A stretch of 64,000 nt of DNA from the NCBI GenBank assembly GCA_964360635.1, contig CAYHXO010000004.1, forward strand, positions 28,306 through 92,305, read 5' to 3'. Made by a program: the position numbers and the translations under genes. Below, piece by piece: positions 17,815 to 27,133 of the stretch. Positions within the stretch are counted from its first letter, which is position 1. Each line of letters starts with the position of its first letter. The stretch comes from CALRGE01 sp964360635. GTDB lineage: Bacteria; Patescibacteriota; Gracilibacteria; UBA1369; 2-02-FULL-48-14. The notes beneath the pieces were generated by a model. That model was not told the origin of the DNA. It searched no databases and worked only from the letters and a program-made list of their open reading frames with translations.

Positions 17815-19878
17815 TCACTTAGTTGAATCTTCAACCACTTTCTTCACAATAGCATTCAATTCAGCCGGATTTTTCAAACCAAACATTTGAAATTCAGCCT
17901 TCATTCGTGCCGCCAATCCTGAATCTTTTTCAGAAATAACTTTTAAATAATCATTTATTGTTTTTGCTTCCGGAGCCATTTCAAACGCGCCTTTAAAACC
18001 ACCGTCATCCAAAAGCTCACTCTTAATTGATGAGAAAGCAATTGAGCTATCAAATTTAACATTACTATTTGAATCTAAATATTCACTCACTCGCGAATCT
18101 GCCAAAATTTCCGTCATGCTCATTTTTGTATCAAGTTTTTTCACAAAATTCCAAACGGGCATTTCATCTAATACACATGCTGCGGATTCATTTTGTTCAG
18201 TTTTATCAAGAGCAGCAACTTTAATATTTGCATTTAGATCTTCACTCGGCTCAGACTGTACTGTTTCAGAACGGAGTACCCCTTCATCATTATTGTGTGA
18301 GGATGCAAATGTAGTCGCAAGTAGCCCTGCAAAAGCTGCCATTTGACCAAAAGCCTGTGCCCCTTTTTTAATTCTTGATGGAGGAGTACTAATTTTTTTC
18401 ACTGTAATCACTTTTTTTGGCCAACCTTGTTCTCTCGCACATTGTCTGAATAGCAATAACCATATTTCTTTTAAATCATTTGGATCTCCGTTCAAATTAA
18501 AAGGTGCTTCAGCATAATGCGCAATGCCGGTAGCCAGCAACAAATCATTATTATAATTTATACCTTCGCCACAACTTAAATCGTATTCTTTAACAATTTC
18601 ATCAAATGCCTCGTGCCAACCTCTGCCCTCTTTAAAAATATCTTCAGCAATCATTACTTGATGTGCCTCATCAGGTGAAAGTTTTCTAAGTGTCATTATG
18701 ATTGCCGGTGGAGAATCCAATTCCTCAAGAAATTTTCTGGCTTCAGCATTTATTTTTTCATCTTTTTCACCCAACATAGTATTATTTTCATTTGCTTCAA
18801 GCATTTTAATCAAAGCTTCTTTACTTTTTTCAAATCTCGATTCAGATTCAGATAATTTTTCTTTTAAGATACGCAAGCGTACATTAGTGCTAATAAGTTG
18901 TGCATTTACAATGGCAAAAACTGATTCTCTCTTAGGATTATTTAAAATTTCATTATATCCTAAAATTTCCGCTTCAAGTTGCTGTATCTTAGAACTTAAA
19001 CGCTTCTTTGCATTATTAAAGAGAAGAGCTTTTACACGAGTCGTAGATATTAATTCTTTTACATCTACAGATTGATTTTCTCTACCATCAGCAAGAAAAT
19101 ATACATATTCTGTATCAGCATTCAAAATTGCACTGAGCAGATCTCTATGCAGAATCAATAAAGCTGAAGACGGATGTTGAGCACGATTACAATCATCAAC
19201 ACCGGTTTTAAGCCTTTTCTTAAAATCATTAATTATATCAACAGGCACTCGTCCCATTTTTTCAAGCTCTCCAATCAAAAAATCCACATTAGCAGATCTG
19301 TCTTCCAATTTTTCTAAATCAGGGTGCTGCAGAAAATCGAATTTTAAAAGTTCTTCCTCCACCTCACCCAATTCTGATTCATAATCTCTTTCCACAACTA
19401 CTTCACTCACTTCCTCAGCAACCTTTTCTTGATGTGAAGGAACAACAGTATGTGGAACAAAAGATTCTCTCATTTTCTCTATTAGTTCTCGAATTGGTAT
19501 CTCTATAAAATCCTGTAAATATTTCGGATACTTTCCTTTTACTTTAACAAAATTCTGCATCTGTGATTTCACAAGCATTTCAAACTTCTTCAGATTTTCT
19601 TCAATATTTTCTCTTTTAGACTCTCTAAGTTTATCTAAACCAACTGAAAGAGAGCTGATGACCTTAGGGAGATTTTCACGATTATGTGGACCTCGAGCTT
19701 TTTTCGTCAATTTTGCAACAAATTCAGGATTTTTAAACTCTGCAAGTAAAGAATTCACATGCGTATGAATAGTGTTTAATTCGCCATTTTGAATATTTGA
19801 TTCTGCCCTACTTTCAAAATTTTGAGGCTCTAGGTTAAACTCTTCATATCTGTCGCTATGTCCGTCCGCCATTGTCAT
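17815..19878 (-). CDS. Large hypothetical protein with coiled coils and one internal membrane helix
   Basis: 687 aa, not recognised. Residues 1-480 are soluble and highly charged, with probable coiled coils around 290-370. A basic patch (VITVKKISTPPSRIKKG) precedes one hydrophobic segment (~residues 507-523, FGQMAAFAGLLATTFAS). The C-terminal ~160 residues would then lie outside the cell. This layout (large cytosolic part, single helix, external tail) suggests a tail-anchored or signalling-type protein. A TGTTATAAT extended -10 lies about 30 bases before the start. Confidence 0.68.
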   Translation of the reverse strand: MTMADGHSDRYEEFNLEPQNFESRAESNIQNGELNTIHTHVNSLLAEFKNPEFVAKLTKKARGPHNRENLPKVISSLSVGLDKLRESKRENIEENLKKFEMLVKSQMQNFVKVKGKYPKYLQDFIEIPIRELIEKMRESFVPHTVVPSHQEKVAEEVSEVVVERDYESELGEVEEELLKFDFLQHPDLEKLEDRSANVDFLIGELEKMGRVPVDIINDFKKRLKTGVDDCNRAQHPSSALLILHRDLLSAILNADTEYVYFLADGRENQSVDVKELISTTRVKALLFNNAKKRLSSKIQQLEAEILGYNEILNNPKRESVFAIVNAQLISTNVRLRILKEKLSESESRFEKSKEALIKMLEANENNTMLGEKDEKINAEARKFLEELDSPPAIIMTLRKLSPDEAHQVMIAEDIFKEGRGWHEAFDEIVKEYDLSCGEGINYNNDLLLATGIAHYAEAPFNLNGDPNDLKEIWLLLFRQCAREQGWPKKVITVKKISTPPSRIKKGAQAFGQMAAFAGLLATTFASSHNNDEGVLRSETVQSEPSEDLNANIKVAALDKTEQNESAACVLDEMPVWNFVKKLDTKMSMTEILADSRVSEYLDSNSNVKFDSSIAFSSIKSELLDDGGFKGAFEMAPEAKTINDYLKVISEKDSGLAARMKAEFQMFGLKNPAELNAIVKKVVEDSTK

Positions 19879-19968
19879 TATTAATTTATTAATACCTCTG
19901 TATTATAACATAAAATATGAGCCTATGTAAGCCCATATTTTATGCGAATTCAGTTTTTATGCATAAGA

Positions 19969-22056
19969 CTAAAGTCCAGTGTATGCATTGATAATCTTAG
20001 TATACGACCCACTTGTAATCTTAAAGTAAGCAGTGCCACTTTGTGGCGAAACAGTACTACGAGTCTTACTGTTGATATCGAAAGCAGAGTATCTATAAGT
20101 GGAATTGTCTGCATATTTTACCAAATAATCTCCGTAATTTAACCCTGAGTAAGACTTAATATAACCTGAATATGACTGAGAAGGATCAAGCCTGCTGTAG
20201 TAAGGGTGGTAGCCATTTGTAGACACATAATTAACTTCATCAACTGTTCCATCACCATCATTATCTTTCTTATCACCATAAATTTCTATACCCTTAGTGT
20301 CATCAAAATCTAAATTGTTTGTCACATACCCGCTCGGAGCGCTAACCTTACAAAGTGAAGCAGCTTCATAACCGTAAGTGTCCTTATCATTATCCTTATA
20401 GAAAGTTGTATAAGATGAAACAGTAGCATCAGTATCATCACAGTCCAAAGAAGCAACAACTCCATCCCCATCAGAATCTGGATCGACTACAACAACCGGC
20501 ACAACAGTTTCACAGCTCACTGGGAATGAAGCGTAAGATTTAAAGTACACTCCACCGGTTTCCCCATGATCTTCAGTAACATAAATTGTATTTGTAGACG
20601 CTGGGCATCCGGCAACAAAAGTTACACCTTCTTGAATACTTCCCGGCATCGCATAAGTAGAAATAATTGCTCCATCTTTCACGGTATATAGATACCCACT
20701 TGCAACGATATAAAGTGCATCTTCTTCACTGCTATAAAAAATATCCGAAAGTGTACCCAAGTTATAATCTAATGTTTCTACCAAACTTGCGGTAGTACCA
20801 GACAAATCCAAAACTGAAATTTGACCATCAGATTGGCTACCGGCATAAAAATAACCATTGGCATAAGTTAGACCTTCCATGCCTTTACCAGTCGTAATTG
20901 TTATCAAACTTCGAATATCCCAAGTTTGGACAATGGAATGTGAAGACATACTAAATTTATAAACATATCCATTCTCATCTCCCAAATATACATATGCAGA
21001 ATCACCTGTATAAGTGACACCCTCCAAATCACCTCCTACTGTGTAAACAGCTACATTCCCACCTGTAGAATCTGTAATTGCAACTTGTCCATTATCTCCC
21101 ATCACCACAAATTTGCTCGCGCCTGCATTCCAAACCAATCCGCTGGCTTCAAAAGTAGGATAAAGAGCAGAAATACCGGCTCCAAGATCGCTTGCTGTTG
21201 AAGAAGCTGGCCATAAAGTTGGATCAGGAGTTGGTTCTGGAGTCGGCTCAGCAGCTACCGGACATGAGATCGGGAACCCACTATAAGTTTTCACATTTAC
21301 ACCGGAACCTCCTAAATCTTCAGTAATATAAATTGTTGTGGAACTTGAAGGACATCCAGGTAAAACTGTCACTCCTTCTTGAGAACTTCCGACTAAAGAG
21401 TACTCAGCAGAAACAGCTCCATTTTTCACCTCACGCAAAAGCCCACTTCCAAGCACATAAAGCACTTCTGTTTCAGAAGAGTAATAAAGATCCTGCATTG
21501 TGCTAAAACCGTAGTCTAAAGTTTGAACTACTGTCGCTGTAGTACCTGATAAGTCAAAAACGGTAATCTTTCCATCATACTGGCTGCCTCCATAAAAATA
21601 TCCATTCACGTAAGTCAAACTTTCCATTCCAAGTTTTCCACTCACCTCAGGAATATAGCTTCGAACATCCCAAGTCTGCACGATTGACCCTGAAGTAAAA
21701 CTGAATTTATAAATGTAACCATCTTCATCTGCTAAATATACATACCCTGTAGTATTTGGATCAACCGCCACCGCCTCTAAATCTTTTCCAGGAAAGCTCC
21801 ATAAAGTCGCATTCGTTCCATCTTTATCCATAGCAATAACTTGCCCTTCATCACCTACAACAATCATTTGATTCCTTCCGGCATGCCATGCAATCCCACT
21901 GGCTTCAAATGTCGGGTAAAGCGCAGCAATCCCAGAACCAATATTCGTAGCGCTTGAACTTGCCAGCCAAGAAGAAGCCGCACTGGCTATCGAGCTTGCA
22001 AAAACTGAAAGAATTGCCACTAAGGACAAATACTTTTTAAAAGAACGAAATTTCAT
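19969..22056 (-). CDS. Secreted duplicated beta-propeller protein (SdiA-regulated-like) with Ca2+-binding-type repeats
   Basis: 695 aa. Signal peptide ~1-27 (ASA). Two tandem ~235-residue propeller units (about 28-265 and 280-515) are strongly alike: both have ALYPTFEASG, YIYKFS or YVYKFS, SIVQTWD(V/I)RS, DLSGTTA and QEGVT. They are joined by a Pro/Thr/Glu linker (EPTPEPTPDPT). The unit resembles SdiA-regulated/esterase-like propellers. Residues ~525-610 hold Asp-rich DCDDTDA and DKKDNDGDGTVDEV segments like thrombospondin-3/MopE Ca2+ sites. A ~85-residue C-terminal beta domain ends the protein. It is probably extracellular. The ligand is unknown. Confidence 0.8.
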   Translation of the reverse strand: MKFRSFKKYLSLVAILSVFASSIASAASSWLASSSATNIGSGIAALYPTFEASGIAWHAGRNQMIVVGDEGQVIAMDKDGTNATLWSFPGKDLEAVAVDPNTTGYVYLADEDGYIYKFSFTSGSIVQTWDVRSYIPEVSGKLGMESLTYVNGYFYGGSQYDGKITVFDLSGTTATVVQTLDYGFSTMQDLYYSSETEVLYVLGSGLLREVKNGAVSAEYSLVGSSQEGVTVLPGCPSSSTTIYITEDLGGSGVNVKTYSGFPISCPVAAEPTPEPTPDPTLWPASSTASDLGAGISALYPTFEASGLVWNAGASKFVVMGDNGQVAITDSTGGNVAVYTVGGDLEGVTYTGDSAYVYLGDENGYVYKFSMSSHSIVQTWDIRSLITITTGKGMEGLTYANGYFYAGSQSDGQISVLDLSGTTASLVETLDYNLGTLSDIFYSSEEDALYIVASGYLYTVKDGAIISTYAMPGSIQEGVTFVAGCPASTNTIYVTEDHGETGGVYFKSYASFPVSCETVVPVVVVDPDSDGDGVVASLDCDDTDATVSSYTTFYKDNDKDTYGYEAASLCKVSAPSGYVTNNLDFDDTKGIEIYGDKKDNDGDGTVDEVNYVSTNGYHPYYSRLDPSQSYSGYIKSYSGLNYGDYLVKYADNSTYRYSAFDINSKTRSTVSPQSGTAYFKITSGSYTKIINAYTGL

Positions 22057-22121
22057 GATATATAGTGTTAAATATTTCTACGAACAATAATAGCACGATA
22101 GATAATCGGCAGGAAAGCAAA

Positions 22122-22754
22122 TCAAGGCAAGTTTCTATAGAAACCAATTAAGCCATTTGCCTTAATAAAGTTTACATCAAGATCAAAGTTAGCAGAGATC
22201 ACCTTTGCATCACTCACTTCTCCTAATGGCAAATCGTCAATAAAAGCCGCGTCTTTTATATCAAGCTCCCATGTGGAATCAACCACTCCGGCCCCGACGG
22301 TCCCCATCGTTTGCCATACTGACCAATTACTCTGAGTTGTACCAAAACCTTCTTTGCAGATCCACTCATAGCGTTCATCAGGTTTTGTCACCCAATGTTG
22401 AGTAATTATTAATTTATCGTCACGGACAACCGCAACACCTGATAATTCCCCCGGAACAATTTCAGATAAAGCACAGGTATTGGAATCACAAATTCTATTA
22501 AGTTCCATGGGAAATGTATCACAAGAAAGAGCAGTTTCATCATAAGCAACGGTTCCATCAATCAAGTATTGTTCACCTTGCTCGCGAGTAAAATGCATCG
22601 TAATAAATGCCACACCTTTCGCTGCAACAGTTAGTCTTGATTCATCACCATCATATCTCCATGTTCCATATGCCCAAAATTCGTCAGGCATTGAAGATTG
22701 AGTCGAACATCCGGCAGTCAATAACAACAGCAAGCAAAAGAAAATTTGTTTCAT
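22122..22754 (-). CDS. Lipoprotein, 210 aa
   Basis: A lipoprotein signal (MKQIFFCLLLLLTAGCSTQ) has the lipobox LTAGC with Cys16. The mature domain contains Cys residues (ALSCDTF, NRICDSNTCAL, WICKEG) that could form disulfides. Family not recognised. It lies 10 bases after the GH6 gene on the same strand and is probably the last gene of that operon. Confidence 0.75.
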   Translation of the reverse strand: MKQIFFCLLLLLTAGCSTQSSMPDEFWAYGTWRYDGDESRLTVAAKGVAFITMHFTREQGEQYLIDGTVAYDETALSCDTFPMELNRICDSNTCALSEIVPGELSGVAVVRDDKLIITQHWVTKPDERYEWICKEGFGTTQSNWSVWQTMGTVGAGVVDSTWELDIKDAAFIDDLPLGEVSDAKVISANFDLDVNFIKANGLIGFYRNLP

Positions 22755-22764
22755 AGCCTACAAA

Positions 22765-24348
22765 TTAATTTCTAATTAAATCCAAGGCATATTCTTGCCA
22801 CCAAGAACCAGCATTTGGCCCACCGTTACAATTTCCGTCAGATTCTCCCGGAGGCTTCACCCATAAATATGCGTCCACAAGCTCCTCACCAGTATTTGTG
22901 CTAGGGTTCTGCCCTAAAGTCATTCCTGATGGATTGCACCATTCACCATTCCAACCACTTCCATTTCTGCTTGTATCAATTATGAAGTGTTTTCCACCAA
23001 CTAAAGCAGAAATCTTTTTTCCATATTCAATATTTTCAGCCGTGGTGTAAAAATTCGACACATTTAGTGCAAAGCCGTCTGCCTTCTCCACATTTGCCAA
23101 TGTCAAACGACGAGCCATCTCAGTTGAAGATGTCCAATTAGGATGACCGGAATCTAAGTAAACATAAATCTCCAGCTTTGATTCCAAAATATCTACTGCG
23201 TCAGCAATAAGTTCAACACTATTTGCAAACATACAATCAAGAGCCAAAGCATCCGGCTCAACAATCACGACCGCTTTTCTACTGCCAATTCCATTTGCAA
23301 AATTTTGCACCCAGCCAAGATAATCTGCCTCAGCACTTCCACCGGAAGAAAACCCTCCACAATCACGTCCGGGAATATTATAAATCACCATCACCGGCAA
23401 AGCCCCCGATTCAGTCACTGTAGTCACATATTTATTTACTGACGCTTCGACATCACTATTCCAATCTCCAAACCATTTGGCTGCCGGCTGACTGGCAATT
23501 TGCTCCAAATCGCTACTATCCTCCGCACTCAAAGTAGATGAATTAATAAGATCGTAAGCATCGGAAGAAGGATCGACATATAAAGTTGCGCCGGAAAAAG
23601 GACTTACTATATCGACCGGTGCCAATATTACCGGCTCGTCCACAGTGACAACAACTTTCTCCTGATTCACATATGCCCCACCACCGGAAACAATCACATA
23701 ACCCTGACCGACATTTTCCTCAGACTCATCAGATTCCTCATGCTCAGAAAACAAAAAAACCTCGGCATCAGGATTAAAAAATCTATATAAAACCGATGCC
23801 ACATCTCCACGCGTCATTTCATTAGTAGGATAAAAATAACTATTAGGCATAAGAAATCCATTTAATTTGGCAACGTATAAATAATCGGTATACCAAGCAT
23901 CATCTGATACATCTAAATACTCCGGATCTCCGAATTTAAAATTTATTTCACTATCATAAACTTTTAAAATCATCACAATCGCCTCCGCACGATTTATGTT
24001 TTTCCCAGGCAAAAAATTACCATCTCCATAACCATTAATCCACTCTTCCGTTTTTGCGTAACAAACATATTTAGCATACCAATCTTCCGCGACATCATTG
24101 AAACAATTCCGACCTCCAATCGGCACATTGTCTACTCGACTTTCCACTAAAATCTTTAAAAGTTCAGCACGGTTAATTGAGTTGTTAGGCCTGTAAGTCA
24201 TATCAACATAGCCATCAACAATATTTGCATCAAAAAGGTAATTGATGGCTACTTCATCATTCTCCGTGCTTACATCCGTGAATGCAAAAGTTTTTGGTGC
24301 ATGAGCAAAGAGTAAAATTATCAATGACGCTAAAAAAATGTGTTTCAT
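22765..24348 (-). CDS. SLH-anchored GH6 glycoside hydrolase (cellulase-type)
   Basis: 527 aa. Signal peptide 1-22 (AFA), three N-terminal SLH repeats (~22-65, 83-130, 142-190), an acidic linker (~200-240) and a GH6 catalytic domain (~245-527). GH6 landmarks: VIYNIPGRDCGG with D329, VIVEPDALA with D366, YLDSGHPNW, ADGFALNVSNF, IDTSRNG, CNP, and WVKPPGESDG with D504. These match the Asp residues known from fungal Cel6A (D175, D221, D401). GH6 enzymes cleave beta-1,4-glucan with inversion. The SLH part would hold the enzyme on the cell wall. It overlaps the upstream gene by ATGA. Confidence 0.93.
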   Translation of the reverse strand: MKHIFLASLIILLFAHAPKTFAFTDVSTENDEVAINYLFDANIVDGYVDMTYRPNNSINRAELLKILVESRVDNVPIGGRNCFNDVAEDWYAKYVCYAKTEEWINGYGDGNFLPGKNINRAEAIVMILKVYDSEINFKFGDPEYLDVSDDAWYTDYLYVAKLNGFLMPNSYFYPTNEMTRGDVASVLYRFFNPDAEVFLFSEHEESDESEENVGQGYVIVSGGGAYVNQEKVVVTVDEPVILAPVDIVSPFSGATLYVDPSSDAYDLINSSTLSAEDSSDLEQIASQPAAKWFGDWNSDVEASVNKYVTTVTESGALPVMVIYNIPGRDCGGFSSGGSAEADYLGWVQNFANGIGSRKAVVIVEPDALALDCMFANSVELIADAVDILESKLEIYVYLDSGHPNWTSSTEMARRLTLANVEKADGFALNVSNFYTTAENIEYGKKISALVGGKHFIIDTSRNGSGWNGEWCNPSGMTLGQNPSTNTGEELVDAYLWVKPPGESDGNCNGGPNAGSWWQEYALDLIRN

Positions 24349-25448
24349 AAGCCAATATTAGCACAGGCCCCTGTCCATGTCATTGCATCTGTATTTCCAT
24401 ATGACTCAAGTATATTTTTTCCCATAGGTAAAAAATCGCCTGATTCAGTGTCGTAAATAACTACTTCTGTAAATCTCTGTTCTTGTTCGCCATCAACTTT
24501 ATCTGCCGTATAACAAGCCGCTGAAAGCAAGACGTGAGTATCGTCACAAAATGAGCCATATTCCACACTTGTTACAATACAATCCTTATCAAAACGAGGA
24601 TCGACTTGAGTCATTTCTGAAGGTTTCGGGAAAGGAATCGCTACACTATATGCGCCGGCACTGCCATCTGTGGCAATCGGAAACGCAATAATTCCTCCAT
24701 CATGACGGTTATTACAATAAAGAAGCGAGCCGTCATAATTCCAAAAACAATGTGCCGTGCCGTTTGCCTCGGAAACTTCAATCAATTCTCCTGATGCAGG
24801 ATTATAAATCATTGGCTGTGCAGTTCCACTTCCACGGCCCTCTCCCCCCTTTATTGTCCGATAAAAAGCAAGTAATCCGCTTGGTGAAACCTGCACCTCA
24901 TGAGCAGAGGTTACTTCATCTATTTTTTCAACAACGGAGCCAGTAAATTTTGCCAAAGTAAATCCTTTCCTAAGAACGAAATAAACTTCAGATTCGTCAG
25001 AGGTAGGAGAAGGATGAGTTGCCTCGGCAGACAACAAAGTAGCAGCACCTCCATTTAAAGAAATTTTCATAGCCGAATCACGACCATCTACCGATTGAGT
25101 ATAGTAAACGGTTTGCCCATCACGAGACAAAACCGGAGAAATATCAGCGACCTCATTATTTGTAATCTGTTTTAAATCCGTAACCGTAGCTGTTGAAAGA
25201 TCCACTTGAGCAGTAAAAAGATCACAGCCATCAGTATAATGATCATGACAATCTCCTCCACTTTCTAAATTACTGGAAACGACCACCGTAACAATTTTTC
25301 CTACCGGCATAGGTTTTTCAACACCAGCATTTTCTTGCTCGACTTGATCATTTCCTGAAATTGCCCATCCCCTCGCAAAAAAAACCGCACCCCCTCCAAG
25401 GGCAACAACTAGAGCACCAATAAAAATACTTTTGAAATTTGTTAGCAT
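24345..25448 (-). CDS. Membrane-anchored TolB-like beta-propeller protein
   Basis: 367 aa. The N-terminal anchor (~residues 7-28, IFIGALVVALGGGAVFFARG) is followed by repeated propeller blades with 'SPVLSRDGQTVYYTQS', 'SPTSDESEVYFVL' and 'SPSGLLAFYR' segments typical of TolB/WD40-like six-bladed propellers, plus several Cys pairs. It is extracellular and its partner is unknown. The gene overlaps the GH6 gene by 4 bp, so the two may act together. A leaderless TAGATT-N6-ATG start overlaps the -10 of the divergent gene. Confidence 0.75.
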   Translation of the reverse strand: MLTNFKSIFIGALVVALGGGAVFFARGWAISGNDQVEQENAGVEKPMPVGKIVTVVVSSNLESGGDCHDHYTDGCDLFTAQVDLSTATVTDLKQITNNEVADISPVLSRDGQTVYYTQSVDGRDSAMKISLNGGAATLLSAEATHPSPTSDESEVYFVLRKGFTLAKFTGSVVEKIDEVTSAHEVQVSPSGLLAFYRTIKGGEGRGSGTAQPMIYNPASGELIEVSEANGTAHCFWNYDGSLLYCNNRHDGGIIAFPIATDGSAGAYSVAIPFPKPSEMTQVDPRFDKDCIVTSVEYGSFCDDTHVLLSAACYTADKVDGEQEQRFTEVVIYDTESGDFLPMGKNILESYGNTDAMTWTGACANIGL

Positions 25449-25454
25449 GAGCGT

Positions 25455-25464
25455 AATCTACTCT
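25455..25464. promoter_or_regulatory. Overlapping divergent leaderless -10 boxes
   Basis: On the minus strand TAGATT (25460-25455) lies six bases before the ATG at 25448. On the plus strand TACTCT (25459-25464) lies six bases before the ATG at 25471. The two hexamers share two bases, so the polymerases for the two genes would compete for one site. Confidence 0.55.
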
Positions 25465-25470
25465 ACAGAT

Positions 25471-26844
25471 ATGGAAAGTTCCACGAAAAAATTTGTCGCA
25501 TCACTGATTTCAGCAATAATTATAGGTGCTGGTTTTGGCGCAATTGCGGGAAAAATTTTCCCAATCACCAACAATACAAAAAAACCCGTTGAGGAATCCG
25601 GACCAGAACTGTCCCTTGCCGCGGCAGGTGAAACTTTTATAACAACCGTAACGTCAGACGGCATTGGAGAAATTCTTGTACAAGTTGATTTGCCTCAAAC
25701 AGCACGTTATAGCGAAGGTGCACCTGTTATTGTGAATGTTCCAACTTTTTACACACCGGAGATTTCCGGTTTTCATCCTCTTGATGGAATCACTGATGGA
25801 GGCGCTATCTCTATTTCTCTAATGTATCCGGGCCGTTCGGACGGCAATGGAAATTCAAGCGATGGAACAGATGATTTTGGAGGACCAGACTCAATAAAAG
25901 CGCTGCGAGATACAATACTTTTTGCAATGGGTGAGAAAAATAATTCAGAAGGATTTTCACTAAAAGAACTTTCAGCAATTGAGCCACTTTATAGTGACGT
26001 AGGAATCTATGCGTTCTCTCACCCGGGAATTGCAGCCACAGCAGTATTGGGCTCATATCCAGACGAATTAAAAAATGTCGATTTTTATGTAGGTCGTGAA
26101 AATCCAACAATTGATCTGCTTTCAACACTTGAATTAGGCCATTGGAATGTAGAAGGCAAAACAAAAGTCGCAGATCCAAATCCACTTTATAATTATCCGG
26201 AAGATTATTCTTCTACTTCAATATCTTTAGATTATTCTTCCGCACATTATGATCAAAACAGTGGCGCTCCTTTTTTCGACACAAACGGAAATGACAAACT
26301 GGACAGCAACGAATTTTCACTCGGCACACAAGTTCCAACAATGTTTGGCAAACGTTTCTACTCACGCAATCTTTTGCACGCCCTTGAAGACAACGGGGCT
26401 TTAACGGCTTCAAACTGGCCAAGTGATCTTGCTACACCAGCAGATGCAGACACAATTTGGCCTGATCGCGAGACCACTCCCTACTATTCTAAAATTAGTT
26501 CCACGCTTCACGTCATGCTTGTTTTTGCAGCAAAAAGTCACGTGCAAGTTTCAGAAGATCAACCTAGTGTACACCAAACATACGATGGTTTTTCAGGTGA
26601 AGATATATGGATCCGCTTAAACCCTGACTCCAAATATGTTGATGAATTTAGCGAAGCTGACAGTAAAAAATACGTCGAACACGATGCAAATTCAGAGCCT
26701 TCCGATTGGGCTGACGTTTCTAAAGACTGGGCATATGGATCAGGAGCCTACTCCGCTGTTGCCCCGCTTGCGGCAGTATTTGAGATGGCAGATCGCACTT
26801 ACAAAGACAACTGGTCTGCAGATTTAAGCAGTATAATTAAATAA
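25471..26844 (+). CDS. Membrane-anchored hydrolase-like secreted protein
   Basis: 457 aa from the ATG at 25471, chosen because TACTCT sits exactly six bases upstream and the 13 extra upstream codons would overlap the divergent gene. The N-terminal helix (~10-30) is followed by an extracellular domain. Residues ~170-215 (IYAFSHPGIAATAVLGSY, then DFYVGREN) have an alpha/beta-hydrolase look, and a DTNGNDKLDSNEF segment (~residues 260-272) is an EF-hand-like Ca2+ loop. It could be an esterase or peptidase acting at the cell surface; the nucleophile is uncertain. Confidence 0.68.
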   Translation: MESSTKKFVASLISAIIIGAGFGAIAGKIFPITNNTKKPVEESGPELSLAAAGETFITTVTSDGIGEILVQVDLPQTARYSEGAPVIVNVPTFYTPEISGFHPLDGITDGGAISISLMYPGRSDGNGNSSDGTDDFGGPDSIKALRDTILFAMGEKNNSEGFSLKELSAIEPLYSDVGIYAFSHPGIAATAVLGSYPDELKNVDFYVGRENPTIDLLSTLELGHWNVEGKTKVADPNPLYNYPEDYSSTSISLDYSSAHYDQNSGAPFFDTNGNDKLDSNEFSLGTQVPTMFGKRFYSRNLLHALEDNGALTASNWPSDLATPADADTIWPDRETTPYYSKISSTLHVMLVFAAKSHVQVSEDQPSVHQTYDGFSGEDIWIRLNPDSKYVDEFSEADSKKYVEHDANSEPSDWADVSKDWAYGSGAYSAVAPLAAVFEMADRTYKDNWSADLSSIIK

Positions 26845-26851
26845 ATATATT

Positions 26852-27112
26852 ATGAGCAAACTCCAATTTCTAATAATTTTGATGGCTGGCTTAACGGCCT
26901 TTGGTGTTTCTTATTTTATATTTGCCGTGCCTTCCTCTCCGGTCAGCACTACAAAGGAACCAGCCTCGATTACAGTTCAGGAGGTTGAAGAAAAATTACC
27001 GGCAAAGCCGGAAAAAGAAGCAGACAGAAGTGAGGATAAAAAATCACAATGTGGCAATGGCACCTGTACTCCTCCAGAAAATGCAGATCTCTGCCCGGCA
27101 GATTGCGAATAA
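26852..27112 (+). CDS. Small anchored protein with Cys-rich C-terminal knot
   Basis: 86 aa. One N-terminal helix (~5-27), a charged Lys/Glu/Pro linker, and a C-terminal CGNGTCTPPENADLCPADC motif. This CGNGxC...C..DC pattern recurs in secreted proteins of several phyla as a small disulfide or metal-binding module. The gene starts seven bases after the hydrolase-like gene, so they are likely co-transcribed. Function unknown. Confidence 0.68.
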   Translation: MSKLQFLIILMAGLTAFGVSYFIFAVPSSPVSTTKEPASITVQEVEEKLPAKPEKEADRSEDKKSQCGNGTCTPPENADLCPADCE

Positions 27113-27133
27113 TTATTCTTTAATTTCCCTGAA

